From Geodermatophilus ruber (lineage in GTDB: Bacteria > Actinomycetota > Actinomycetes > Mycobacteriales > Geodermatophilaceae): 64,000 nt of DNA. The translations under genes were made by a program, and so were the position numbers. Shown here piece after piece: positions 9,042 to 17,618 of this stretch. Every line of letters starts with the position of its first letter. Position 1 is the stretch's first letter. The notes beneath the pieces were generated by a model, which saw nothing but the letters and a program-made list of their open reading frames with translations, was not told the DNA's origin and did not search any database. The stretch lies in the NCBI RefSeq assembly GCF_900114385.1, contig NZ_FOSW01000018.1:1-64000 (forward strand), read 5' to 3'.

Positions 9042-10646
9042 GTGACACTGGAGAAAGAGCAAGAAGTCGTCGGCCCGCGCACGACGGCCGAGGGCGCGCC
9101 CGATCCCGATGCCCCCACCGCCACCCGGCCCATGACCGGGGACGAGTACATCGAGAGCCTCCGCGACGACCGCGAGGTCTGGATCTACGGCGAGCGGGTC
9201 GAGGACGTCACCACGCACCCGGCCTTCCGCAACCCGATCCGCATGACCGCGCGGCTCTACGACTCGATGCACGACCCCGCTGTCCAGGACAAGGTGACGA
9301 CGCCGACCGACACCGGTACCGGCGGCGTCACCCACCCGTTCTTCCGCGCGCCGCACTCGGTGGAGGACATGGTCCGCGACCGGGACGCCATCGCGACCTG
9401 GGCCCGGATGTCCTACGGCTGGATGGGCCGGGCCCCCGACTACAAGGCCGCGTTCCTCGGCACCCTGGGCGCGAACAGCGAGTTCTACGCGCCCTACGAG
9501 GCCAATGCGAAGCGCTGGTACAAGGAGTCGCAGGAGAAGGTCCTCTACTGGAACCACGCGATCATCAACCCTCCGGTGGACCGCAATCTCCCGCCGGACG
9601 AGGTCGGCGACGTCTTCATGAAGGTGGAGAAGGAGACCGATGCGGGGCTGATCGTGTCCGGGGCCAAGGTCGTGGCCACCGGTTCGGCGATCACCAACTA
9701 CAACTTCATCGCCCACTACGGACTCCCGATCAAGAAGAAGGAGTACTCGCTGATCTGCACGGTGCCGATGGACGCACCGGGCGTGAAGCTGATCTGCCGG
9801 GCCTCGTACAGCCAGCAGGCCGCGGTGATGGGCAGCCCGTTCGACTACCCGCTGTCGAGCCGGATGGACGAGAACGACACGATCTTCGTCTTCGACAAGG
9901 TCCTGGTGCCGTGGGAGAACGTCTTCCTCTACGGCGACGTCGAGAAGATCAACGGGTTCTTCCCCGCGTCCGGGTTCCTCCCCCGCTTCACGCTGCACGG
10001 CTGCACCCGCCTCGCGGTCAAGCTCGACTTCATCGCGGGCCTGCTGCTCAAGGCGCTGGAGATCACCGGCAGCAAGGACTTCCGCGGCGTGCAGACCCGG
10101 GTCGGTGAGGTCATCGGCTGGCGGAACGTCTTCTGGGCGCTGAGCGACGCGATGATCCACAACCCCGACGAGTGGGTCGGCGGCACCATGCTGCCCAAGC
10201 TCGACTACGGCCTGACCTATCGGATGTTCATGATCCAGGGCTATCCGCGGGTGAAGGAGATCATCGAGTCCGACGTGGCCAGCGGGCTGATCTACCTGAA
10301 CTCGCACTCCCTGGACTTCAAGACCCCCGAGGTCCGGCCCTACCTGGACAAGTACGTCCGCGGCTCCAACGGCGTCGAGGCCGTCGACCGGGTCAAGCTC
10401 ATGAAGGCCCTCTGGGACTCGGTCGGCACCGAGTTCGGCGGCCGGCACGAGCTGTACGAGCGCAACTACTCGGGCAACCACGAGGGCGTGAGGGCCGAAC
10501 TGCTCTTCGCCGCCGAGGCCCAGGGCACCACCGGCGCCATGAAGGGCCTGGCCGAGCAGTGCCTCTCCGAGTACGACCTCGACGGCTGGACGGTGCCCGA
10601 CCTCATCGGCAACGACGACGTCTCGTACTTCCGCAACCGCCGCTGA
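9042..10646 (+). CDS. pheA1: FADH2-dependent phenol 2-monooxygenase, HpaB family
   Basis: A 534-residue flavin-dependent aromatic hydroxylase of the HpaB/TftD/PheA1 family, expected to ortho-hydroxylate phenol to catechol with FADH2 from the upstream reductase. Family landmarks include [23 protein letters not shown] at the start of the conserved domain (residues about 37-60), an R[14 protein letters not shown] segment at about 125-145, and the [15 protein letters not shown] segment at about 207-221. GTG at 9042 follows GAAGAAGGG. Length and setting match the Rhodococcus two-component phenol hydroxylase. 4-hydroxyphenylacetate or chlorophenols are alternatives, but the downstream genes (catechol dioxygenase, catB, catC) argue for a simple phenol that yields catechol. 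Confidence 0.82.
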   Translation: MTLEKEQEVVGPRTTAEGAPDPDAPTATRPMTGDEYIESLRDDREVWIYGERVEDVTTHPAFRNPIRMTARLYDSMHDPAVQDKVTTPTDTGTGGVTHPFFRAPHSVEDMVRDRDAIATWARMSYGWMGRAPDYKAAFLGTLGANSEFYAPYEANAKRWYKESQEKVLYWNHAIINPPVDRNLPPDEVGDVFMKVEKETDAGLIVSGAKVVATGSAITNYNFIAHYGLPIKKKEYSLICTVPMDAPGVKLICRASYSQQAAVMGSPFDYPLSSRMDENDTIFVFDKVLVPWENVFLYGDVEKINGFFPASGFLPRFTLHGCTRLAVKLDFIAGLLLKALEITGSKDFRGVQTRVGEVIGWRNVFWALSDAMIHNPDEWVGGTMLPKLDYGLTYRMFMIQGYPRVKEIIESDVASGLIYLNSHSLDFKTPEVRPYLDKYVRGSNGVEAVDRVKLMKALWDSVGTEFGGRHELYERNYSGNHEGVRAELLFAAEAQGTTGAMKGLAEQCLSEYDLDGWTVPDLIGNDDVSYFRNRR

Positions 10647-11537
<891 letters not shown>

Positions 11538-11549
11538 CCGACCGTCCTG

Positions 11550-11585
11550 CTGCGGCCTCCGGTCCCCAGCGACCGGAGGCCGCAG
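11550..11585. terminator. hairpin between catA and the P450 gene
   Basis: Perfect 15-bp arms CTGCGGCCTCCGGTC (11550-11564) and GACCGGAGGCCGCAG (11571-11585) around a six-base loop, starting 12 bases after the catA stop codon. It could end or attenuate the phenol-catechol transcript before gcoA. Confidence 0.65.
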
Positions 11586-11661
11586 CCTGCACGGGGGCCG
11601 ACGGCCCCACCACCCCCCACCCCAGCGGCAACGACGCCGACGTACGAGGAGCAACCCCTAC

Positions 11662-12885
11662 GTGACCGCAGTGACCGAGACGCCCGCCTGGATCGCCGAG
11701 ATCACCATGGCCGAGCTCGAGAAGAACCCCTACCCGTTCTACGAGCGGCTGCGCCGGGAGGCCCCGGTGGCCTTCGTCCCCGCGCTCGGCCTCCACATCG
11801 CCTCGACGAGGGCGGCCTGCCAGGAGATCGGGTCGCAGAGCGACATCTGGGACGGCGTGATCAGCCCGGCCGGCGGCCGCACCTTCGGCCACCCCAACGT
11901 GCTCAACGCCAACGGCCCCGAGCACGACGAGCTCCGCGGGATGGTGGACCCGGCCCTGCAGCCCAGCGAGGTCGACCGCTACGTCGACAAGCTGGTGCGC
12001 CCCATCGCCAAGCGGTACGTGGAGGCCTTCGAGAACGACGGGCACGCCGACCTGGTGGCCCAGTTCTGCGAGCCGGTGAGCGTCCGCGCCCTGGGCGACC
12101 TCATGGGCCTGCAGTCGGTCAGCTCGGACAAGCTCCGCGAGTGGTTCCACAAGCTGAACGTCTCGTTCACCAACGCGGCGGTCGACGAGAACGGCGAGTT
12201 CGCCAACCCCGACGGGTTCATCCCCGGTGACGAGGCGCGCGCCGAGATCCGGGCGGTGCTCGACCCGCTCCTGGACAAGTGGACCGTCGAGCCGGACGAC
12301 AGCGCCCTGTCCCACTGGCTGCACGACGGCATGCCCGAGGGCCAGACGCGGGACCGGGAGAAGATCTACCCGACCGTCTTCGTCTTCCTGCTCGGTGCCA
12401 TGCAGGAGCCTGGGCACGCGATGGCATCGACCATCGCCGGCCTGTGGAGCCGCCCCGAGCAGTTCGAGCGCGTCGTCGACGACCCCAAGCTGATCCGCCG
12501 GGCGATCACCGAGAGCCTGCGCTGGACCTCCCCCATCTGGTCGGCCGTGGCCCGGGTCAACAAGGTCGACACCACCGTGGCCGGCACCTTCCTGCCGGCC
12601 GGCTCGGTCGTGATGCTGTCCTACGGCTCGGCCAACCACGACGGGAACGCCTACGACGCGCCGTCGGACTACGACCTCGACCGCGCGCCCGTCCCGCACA
12701 TGGCCTTCGGCGCCGGCAAGCACGGCTGTGCCGGGACCTACTTCGCCAGCGAGGTGTGCCGGATCGGGCTCGAGGAGCTCTTCGAGACCATCCCCAACCT
12801 CGAGCGGGACGAGACGAAGGGGATCGACTTCTGGGGCTGGGGCTTCCGCGGGCCGGTCGAGCTGCACGCGAACTGGGAGGTCTGA
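11662..12885 (+). CDS. gcoA: guaiacol O-demethylase, cytochrome P450 (CYP255A type)
   Basis: A 407-residue P450 predicted to demethylate guaiacol to catechol and formaldehyde. Length and numbering line up with GcoA of Amycolatopsis as I remember it: the three substrate-caging phenylalanines fall at the same positions, F75 (GGRTFGHP), F169 (LNVSFT) and F395 (WGWGFRGP), and V241, G245, I292 and A295 are also kept. Position 296 is Val where GcoA has Thr, and 81 is Leu where it has Ile. The heme ligand is in [10 protein letters not shown], and ESLR is the ExxR motif. The I helix reads GAMQEPGH instead of the usual acid-threonine pair, a feature of this subfamily. GTG at 11662; the reductase gene follows 6 bases later. 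Confidence 0.88.
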   Translation: MTAVTETPAWIAEITMAELEKNPYPFYERLRREAPVAFVPALGLHIASTRAACQEIGSQSDIWDGVISPAGGRTFGHPNVLNANGPEHDELRGMVDPALQPSEVDRYVDKLVRPIAKRYVEAFENDGHADLVAQFCEPVSVRALGDLMGLQSVSSDKLREWFHKLNVSFTNAAVDENGEFANPDGFIPGDEARAEIRAVLDPLLDKWTVEPDDSALSHWLHDGMPEGQTRDREKIYPTVFVFLLGAMQEPGHAMASTIAGLWSRPEQFERVVDDPKLIRRAITESLRWTSPIWSAVARVNKVDTTVAGTFLPAGSVVMLSYGSANHDGNAYDAPSDYDLDRAPVPHMAFGAGKHGCAGTYFASEVCRIGLEELFETIPNLERDETKGIDFWGWGFRGPVELHANWEV

Positions 12886-12891
12886 GCTGAC

Positions 12892-13941
12892 ATGACGGGG
12901 CACACCGTCCGCCTGCAGACGCTGGGCAAGGTCACCAGCTGCCGCAGCGACCAGTCCCTCCTGGACGCCTATCTCCGGGAGAACGTCTGGCTGCCGCACG
13001 GCTGCACGCAGGGCACCTGCGGCAGCTGCAAGCTCAAGGTGCTCGACGGGGAGGTCGACCACGGGGACGCGCCGGCGTTCACCCTCACCCCGGAGGAGCG
13101 GGAGCAGGGGATCACCCTCGCCTGCCAGGCCACCCCGCGCTCGGACCTGCTGGTGGAGCCGCTCGCGGAGGTGTCCGACGACGGCGTCGTCCGGCATCCG
13201 CTGCGCGACCTCACCGGCAGCGTCGTCGTGCTGGAGGACATCGCCCGCGACACCCGTCGCGTCGTGGTCGAGCTGACCGAGGCGATGCCGTTCAACGCCG
13301 GGCAGTACGCCGAGCTGCGGGTTCCCGGCACCGGCGTGTGGCGCCAGTACTCGATGGCCAACCCGCCTTCGGAGACCCACCGGCTGGAGTTCCACGTCCG
13401 GCGGACCCCCGGCGGCGTCGCCACCGACGGGTGGGTCTTCGCCTCGTTGGCCGTCGGCGACGCCGTCGACGTCCGCGGCCCGCTGGGCGTCTTCGGGATC
13501 TCCCGGCCCCAGGAGGAGCCGGCGATCCTGATCGCCGGCGGCACCGGCCTGGCCCCGATGAAGTCGATGGTGCTGCACGCGCTGGCCGAGGGGCTGGTGC
13601 CCGAGCTCTACCTGTACCACGGCGGGCGGACCGAGGCCGATCTCTACGACGGCGACCTGTTCCGCGCGCTGGACGCCGAACACCCCCACTTCCACTACCG
13701 GCCGTGCCTGTCCGAGCAGCAGTGGGACGGCGCGAGCGGCATGGTCACCGACGTCGTCCTCGAGGACTTCGCGACCTGCAAGGGCATGTCGGCCTACCTG
13801 TGCGGCCCCCCCGCCATGGTCGAGGCCGCGGGCAAGGTGCTCAAGCGCCGCCGGATGGCCCCCCGACTGGTCTTCAAGGAGGAGTTCACCGACGCCGCCG
13901 ATCTCGCCGCCGCCGGGGGCCCCCTGGCCACCGCCAGCTGA
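12892..13941 (+). CDS. gcoB: GcoB-type ferredoxin/FAD reductase partner of the P450
   Basis: A 349-residue single-chain electron transfer protein for GcoA, moving electrons from NADH through FAD and a [2Fe-2S] cluster to the heme. The plant-type ferredoxin domain is N-terminal with CTQGTCGSCKLKV (about 38-50) and a fourth Cys in TLACQATP (about 80). A ferredoxin-reductase FAD domain follows with RQYSMANPP (about 150), and the NAD domain with IAGGTGLAPMKSM (about 212-224) and YLCGPPAMVEAA. This domain order is the unusual arrangement known for GcoB. It follows gcoA by only 6 bases. Confidence 0.88.
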   Translation: MTGHTVRLQTLGKVTSCRSDQSLLDAYLRENVWLPHGCTQGTCGSCKLKVLDGEVDHGDAPAFTLTPEEREQGITLACQATPRSDLLVEPLAEVSDDGVVRHPLRDLTGSVVVLEDIARDTRRVVVELTEAMPFNAGQYAELRVPGTGVWRQYSMANPPSETHRLEFHVRRTPGGVATDGWVFASLAVGDAVDVRGPLGVFGISRPQEEPAILIAGGTGLAPMKSMVLHALAEGLVPELYLYHGGRTEADLYDGDLFRALDAEHPHFHYRPCLSEQQWDGASGMVTDVVLEDFATCKGMSAYLCGPPAMVEAAGKVLKRRRMAPRLVFKEEFTDAADLAAAGGPLATAS

Positions 13942-13966
13942 ACCCCGGACGAGAGGCACTCTCCCG

Positions 13967-14182
13967 ATGCACACCCCGATGGCCCCGTACCGCCCGCCGG
14001 CCGACCGCGCGGCGTTCAACCGGCACTGCGGGCAGGTCCACCTGCCGCTGGCGCAGAAGCTCCCCGGCGTGCGGGCCGCGCACCACAGCCTGGACGCGGC
14101 CGGCGAGGCGGCCGGGGCCGACATCCCGAACTTCGCGACGAGCGGCCTGGAGATCCTGCACTTCCCGGCCCGCGCGTCCTGA
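13967..14182 (+). CDS. EthD-type protein with apparent internal deletion
   Basis: A 71-residue reading frame between gcoB and catB. Its first half, YRPPADRAAFNRHCGQVHLP followed by LAQKLPG, is a good EthD-family N-terminus, and its last part, AAGADIPNFATSGLEILHF, resembles the C-terminal end of the same family. The middle that normally links them, about 30-35 residues with the conserved beta strands, is missing, and the frame is kept. It may be a broken gene still in frame or a real minimal variant. EthD proteins form small dimeric ferredoxin-like folds and often accompany P450 or dioxygenase systems without a settled reaction. The ATG is preceded by GAGAGG. Confidence 0.5.
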   Translation: MHTPMAPYRPPADRAAFNRHCGQVHLPLAQKLPGVRAAHHSLDAAGEAAGADIPNFATSGLEILHFPARAS

Positions 14183-14210
14183 CCTCGACTCCCCGGACAG
14201 AGGCAATCCC

Positions 14211-15332
14211 ATGAGCGACCTGCACATCGAACGAGTCCAGACCGCGATCCTGGACGTCCCCCTCCGGCGACCGCACCGGTTCGCGCGCACCGGCATGGAC
14301 GCCCAGCCCCTCCTGCTGGTCACGCTCACCACCCGGGGCGGCGTCCGGGGCGTGGGCGAGGGCGTCGTGCCCGGCGGACCCTGGTGGGGCGGCGAATCGG
14401 TCGAGACGATGCAGGTCGTCATCGAGCGGTACATCGCACCGCTGCTGATCGGCCGTCGCGTCGACGACATCGCCGGCATCCAACAGGCCGTCGACGACGT
14501 CGTCGCCGCCAACCTCTACGCGAAGGCCGCTGTCGAGGTGGCCCTGCACGACGCCTGGGCCCGCAGCCTCGGCGTTCCGGTGCACACGCTGCTCGGCGGC
14601 CTGGCCCGCACGTCGATACCGGTGACGTGGGCGCTGGGCACCGAGTCGGCGGCCGAGGTCATCGACGAGGCGCAGGGAAAGCTGGACGCCGGGTTGCACT
14701 CGAGCTTCAAGCTCAAGATGGGCGCCCAGGACCCTGCGGACGACGTCGCGCGGATCGTCGAGGTGGCCGAGAAGCTGTCGTGCAACGCCAGCATCCGGGT
14801 CGACATCAACGCCCGCTGGGACCTCATCACCTCGCTGCGCTGGCTGCCCCGCCTGGCCGAGGCGGGGGTCGATCTCATCGAGCAGCCGGTGCCGGGCGCC
14901 GAGGTCGAGTGGCTGGCCGAGATCAACGCGGCGCTGCCGATCCCGGTCATGGCCGACGAGAGCCTCCGGACACCGTCGGACGCACTGCGGCTGGTCAAGC
15001 TGCGCGCCGCCGACGTCTTCTCGCTCAAGACGACCAAGTCCGGCGGCCTCCGCTACACCCGCCAGATCGCCGACGTCGCCGCGGCCGCCGGCATCCCCTG
15101 CCACGGCGGCACCGCGATCGAGGGGCCGATCGGCACGGTCGCGTCCCTGCACCTGGCCTGCTCGACCCCGGCGGTCAGCTACGGCAGCGAGCTGTTCGGC
15201 CCGCTGCTCATGCGGGAGGAGTTGCTGACCGGGCCACTGCGCTACGCCGACGGCTCTCTGCACCTGCCCGAGGGCCCGGGCCTCGGCGTCGAGCTCGACC
15301 CTGCCGCCGTCGCCCGATTCACCCGAGCCTGA
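14211..15332 (+). CDS. catB: muconate cycloisomerase
   Basis: Converts cis,cis-muconate to muconolactone, the second step after catechol cleavage. This is an enolase-superfamily protein of 373 residues. The catalytic Lys pair is K167-x-K169 (SFKLKMG), and the metal ligands are D198 (RVDINARWD), E224 (LIEQPVPG) and D249 (MADES); these residue numbers coincide with those I recall for the Pseudomonas enzyme. A second catalytic lysine sits in VFSLKTTKSGG. ATG at 14211 follows GAGGCAA. Its neighbour catC supports the muconate (not chloromuconate) assignment. Confidence 0.9.
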   Translation: MSDLHIERVQTAILDVPLRRPHRFARTGMDAQPLLLVTLTTRGGVRGVGEGVVPGGPWWGGESVETMQVVIERYIAPLLIGRRVDDIAGIQQAVDDVVAANLYAKAAVEVALHDAWARSLGVPVHTLLGGLARTSIPVTWALGTESAAEVIDEAQGKLDAGLHSSFKLKMGAQDPADDVARIVEVAEKLSCNASIRVDINARWDLITSLRWLPRLAEAGVDLIEQPVPGAEVEWLAEINAALPIPVMADESLRTPSDALRLVKLRAADVFSLKTTKSGGLRYTRQIADVAAAAGIPCHGGTAIEGPIGTVASLHLACSTPAVSYGSELFGPLLMREELLTGPLRYADGSLHLPEGPGLGVELDPAAVARFTRA

Positions 15333-15351
15333 CCTGCGAAGGAGCTCCAGC

Positions 15352-15639
15352 ATGCTGTTCCACGTCCGCATGGACGTCGCCGTCCCCCGCGACCTCGACC
15401 CCGACGAGCGCACCACCCTGCTGGCCACGGAGAAGGCGCGTGCGCTGGAGTTGCAGCGCAGCGGCAAGTGGGTGCACCTGTGGCGGGTGGTGGGCAGGTA
15501 CAGCAACGTGAGCATCTTCGACGTCGACAGCGGCGACGAGCTCCACGAGATCCTCTGGAGCCTGCCTCTGTTCCCGTTCATGACGATCGCGGTCACGCCG
15601 CTGACCGAGCACCCGTCGGCGCTGTCGGCCAACCCGTGA
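15352..15639 (+). CDS. catC: muconolactone delta-isomerase
   Basis: A 95-residue protein of the muconolactone isomerase family, which forms a ring-shaped oligomer of ferredoxin-like subunits and turns muconolactone into beta-ketoadipate enol-lactone. MLFHVRMDVAVPRDLD at the N-terminus, the central LQRSGKWVHLWRVVGRYSNVSIFDVDS (given here only as a family landmark at about 35-61), and the LPLFPFMTIAVTPLTEHPSA C-terminus are all typical. GGAGCTCC precedes the ATG. Its stop codon overlaps the GTG start of the next gene. Confidence 0.92.
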   Translation: MLFHVRMDVAVPRDLDPDERTTLLATEKARALELQRSGKWVHLWRVVGRYSNVSIFDVDSGDELHEILWSLPLFPFMTIAVTPLTEHPSALSANP

Positions 15640-16130
15640 ATGCGGTCGAGGAGCGGCTGCGGCGCCTCGAGGACACCGAGCAGATCCGGACCCTCGATGC
15701 CGTCTACTGCCGGCTGCTCGACGACGGGAACTGGCCGGCGCTGGTGTCGCTGTTCACCCCGGACGGAACGTTCGACGGCCTGTCGGTGGTCACGGGCCGG
15801 GACGCGCTGCTCGCCTTCTTCAGCAGCCTGGCCGACAGCGGGCTGACCGCGTTCTGGCACCACGTGTCCAACCTGGAGATCGCCGTCGACGGCGACATCG
15901 CCCACGTCGGTTCCCTGCTGTGGCAGCCCTGCGTCGTCGACGGCGTCCCCCATGTGGCCGCCGGCCGCTACGCCGATCGCCTGGTGCGCACCGACGACGG
16001 CTGGCGCTACTCGGTCAAGCAGGTGCGCTTCTTCTACTGGGCCCCCCTGGCGCAGGGGTGGGACCACCACCGGTTCACCCTCGAGTCGGCCCGCAACGCC
16101 GCCACCACCCCGTCGAGAGGACTCGCATGA
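15636..16130 (+). CDS. SnoaL-like (NTF2-fold) protein in the catechol operon
   Basis: A 164-residue protein with a SnoaL/NTF2-like cone fold: an N-terminal helix (VEERLRRLEDTEQIRTLDAVY), then the pattern DDGNWPALVSLFTPDGTFDG, and strand-rich VDGDIAHVGSLLWQ to the end. Such proteins are isomerases, dehydratases or ring-hydroxylating dioxygenase beta subunits, so the reaction is unknown. The GTG start overlaps the catC stop (GTGA) and its own stop overlaps the pcaD start (ATGA). This means tight translational coupling and a role in the same pathway. No alpha subunit of a dioxygenase is adjacent. Confidence 0.7.
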   Translation: MNAVEERLRRLEDTEQIRTLDAVYCRLLDDGNWPALVSLFTPDGTFDGLSVVTGRDALLAFFSSLADSGLTAFWHHVSNLEIAVDGDIAHVGSLLWQPCVVDGVPHVAAGRYADRLVRTDDGWRYSVKQVRFFYWAPLAQGWDHHRFTLESARNAATTPSRGLA

Positions 16131-16894
16131 CCACCGCCCGCCTGCACGCCGTCGAGGACGGTCCCGCCGACGGCCCCGTGCTGGTGCTCGGCCCGTCGCT
16201 GGGCACCGACACCGGACTGTTCGACGCCCAGGTCGCCGAGTTCGCCGGCACGCATCGGGTGATCCGCTACGACCTGCGCGGGCACGGCGGCTCGGAGGTG
16301 GTGGCGGGCACGTGCACGATGGCCGACCTGGCGCGCGACGTGCTCGCGCTGCTCGACGGCCTCGGCGTCGAGCGGTTCTCCTACGCCGGGGTGTCGATCG
16401 GCGGGGCGATCGGCCAGCAGCTCGCGCTGACCGTGCCCGAGCGGCTGGAGAAGCTGGCGATCATCGCCTCCGCGGCCCAGTTCGCCGACCCGCCCTCCTG
16501 GCCGGTGCGGGCCCGGCAGGTGCGCGAGCAGGGCACCGAGATCCTCGTGCCGTCGCGCACCGGTACCTGGTTCACCGAGGAGTGGGCGGCGGAGAACCCG
16601 AAGGCGGCCGAGCGGCTGCTCCAGATGCTGCGCGACACCCCGGCCGAGGGCTACGCCGCCTGCTGCGAGGCGATCGGCACCTTCGACGTCCGAGACCGGC
16701 TGGGCGGGATCTCCACGCCGACGCTCGCGATCGCCGGCGCCGAGGACCCGGCGACGCCGCCGGACATGGTGCGACTCATCGCCGAGGGGATCGACGGCGC
16801 GGAGTTCGTCGTCGTCCCGGGGGCGGCGCACCTGCCCAACGCCACCGATCCGGAGACCGTCAACGCTGCCCTGCGCCGGCACCTCGGGAGCTGA
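16127..16894 (+). CDS. pcaD: 3-oxoadipate enol-lactonase
   Basis: Hydrolyses beta-ketoadipate enol-lactone to beta-ketoadipate, the last step of the catechol branch found in this window. It is a 255-residue alpha/beta hydrolase. The oxyanion region is VLGPSLGTDTGLFDAQV (about 18-34), the nucleophile Ser is in GVSIGG (about 90), and the catalytic His is in PGAAHLPN (about 232). The protein lacks the PcaC decarboxylase extension seen in some actinobacteria. The genes for the next steps (CoA transfer and thiolysis) are not in the window. Confidence 0.85.
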   Translation: MTTARLHAVEDGPADGPVLVLGPSLGTDTGLFDAQVAEFAGTHRVIRYDLRGHGGSEVVAGTCTMADLARDVLALLDGLGVERFSYAGVSIGGAIGQQLALTVPERLEKLAIIASAAQFADPPSWPVRARQVREQGTEILVPSRTGTWFTEEWAAENPKAAERLLQMLRDTPAEGYAACCEAIGTFDVRDRLGGISTPTLAIAGAEDPATPPDMVRLIAEGIDGAEFVVVPGAAHLPNATDPETVNAALRRHLGS

Positions 16895-16913
16895 GCACGC
16901 CCCTCGTCGGGGG

Positions 16914-17516
16914 TCAGCGGGAGTAGTACTCCACGACGAGCTGCTCCTCGCAGATCACCGGGACCTCGTCGCGGGACGGCGTCCGCTCGACCCGGGCCGT
17001 CAGGTCGGCCAGGCGCACGGTCAGGTAGGCCGGGGCATCGGCGTGCGCGCCTGAGGCGGCGACGACGAACGGCTCCTTGCTGCGGGACTTGTCGGCGACC
17101 TGCACGAAGTCACCGGGCTGCAGCCGGTAGGAGGGGCGGTCGACCCGCTTGCCGTTGACCAGCACGTGCTGGTGGACGACGAACTGGCGGGCCTGGTAGA
17201 TCGTGCGCGCGAACCCCGCGCGCAGCACCGTGGCGTCCAGCCGGGACTCGAGGTCCTGGATCAGCGCCTCGCCGGTCTTGCCCCCGGAGCGCCTGGCCCG
17301 GTCGAAGGCGGCCCGGAGCTGGGTCTCGCTGATGTCGTACTGCGCCCGCAGCCGCTGCTTCTCCCGCAGCCGGGTGGAGTAGTCGCTGACCTGGCGCCGC
17401 TTGCGGCCGTGCTCCCCCGGCGGGTACGGCCGGCGCTCGAAGTACGGGACGGATTTCGGCGTGAGTGGGATGCCGAGCGCGCGGCTCAGCCGGACCTTGG
17501 GACGTGATGTGTTCAT
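16914..17516 (-). CDS. rpsD: 30S ribosomal protein S4
   Basis: Primary rRNA-binding protein of the small subunit body, 200 residues. The S4 N-terminal domain begins SRPKVRLSRALGIPLTPKS and has the conserved FERRPYPPGEHGRKRR. The S4 RNA-binding domain covers about 95-160 (LDATVLRAGFARTIYQARQ), and the C-terminus is the conserved EEQLVVEYYSR. It lacks the Cys-rich zinc motif of other S4 forms. The N-terminus is like the stand-alone S4 of Streptomyces rather than the Mycobacterium form. I took the ATG at 17516; the frame is open upstream but the family begins here. An iron-box-like site overlaps its promoter region. Whether it is the only S4 in this genome cannot be seen. Confidence 0.9.
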   Translation of the reverse strand: MNTSRPKVRLSRALGIPLTPKSVPYFERRPYPPGEHGRKRRQVSDYSTRLREKQRLRAQYDISETQLRAAFDRARRSGGKTGEALIQDLESRLDATVLRAGFARTIYQARQFVVHQHVLVNGKRVDRPSYRLQPGDFVQVADKSRSKEPFVVAASGAHADAPAYLTVRLADLTARVERTPSRDEVPVICEEQLVVEYYSR

Positions 17517-17528
17517 GCCACTTTCAAG

Positions 17529-17547
17529 TGTAGTTAGGCTCACCTTA
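17529..17547 (-). promoter_or_regulatory. iron-box-like (DtxR/IdeR/DmdR) site upstream of rpsD
   Basis: TGTAGTTAGGCTCACCTTA agrees with the actinobacterial iron-box consensus TTAGGTTAGGCTCACCTAA at 14 of 19 positions, including the whole core GTTAGGCTCACCT. On the minus strand it is followed by a possible -10 box TACACT and then by the ATG 12 bases beyond the site, so a bound repressor would cover the promoter. It does not look like the Zur box (TGAAAATGATTTTCA type). Confidence 0.5.
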
Positions 17548-17618
17548 TTTCCTGCTCCACCCTCTTCGACGCCGTCGCCACCCTGCTGGCCTGCGGCTGC
17601 TGACGGTCGGCGGCGGGG

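Noticed and set aside
9042-10646. 4-hydroxyphenylacetate 3-hydroxylase
   Set aside because: There are no homoprotocatechuate pathway genes, and catechol-branch genes follow directly.
17529-17547. Zur box controlling a zinc-free S4 paralogue
   Set aside because: The site lacks the TGAAAATnATTTTCA pattern and matches the iron box instead.
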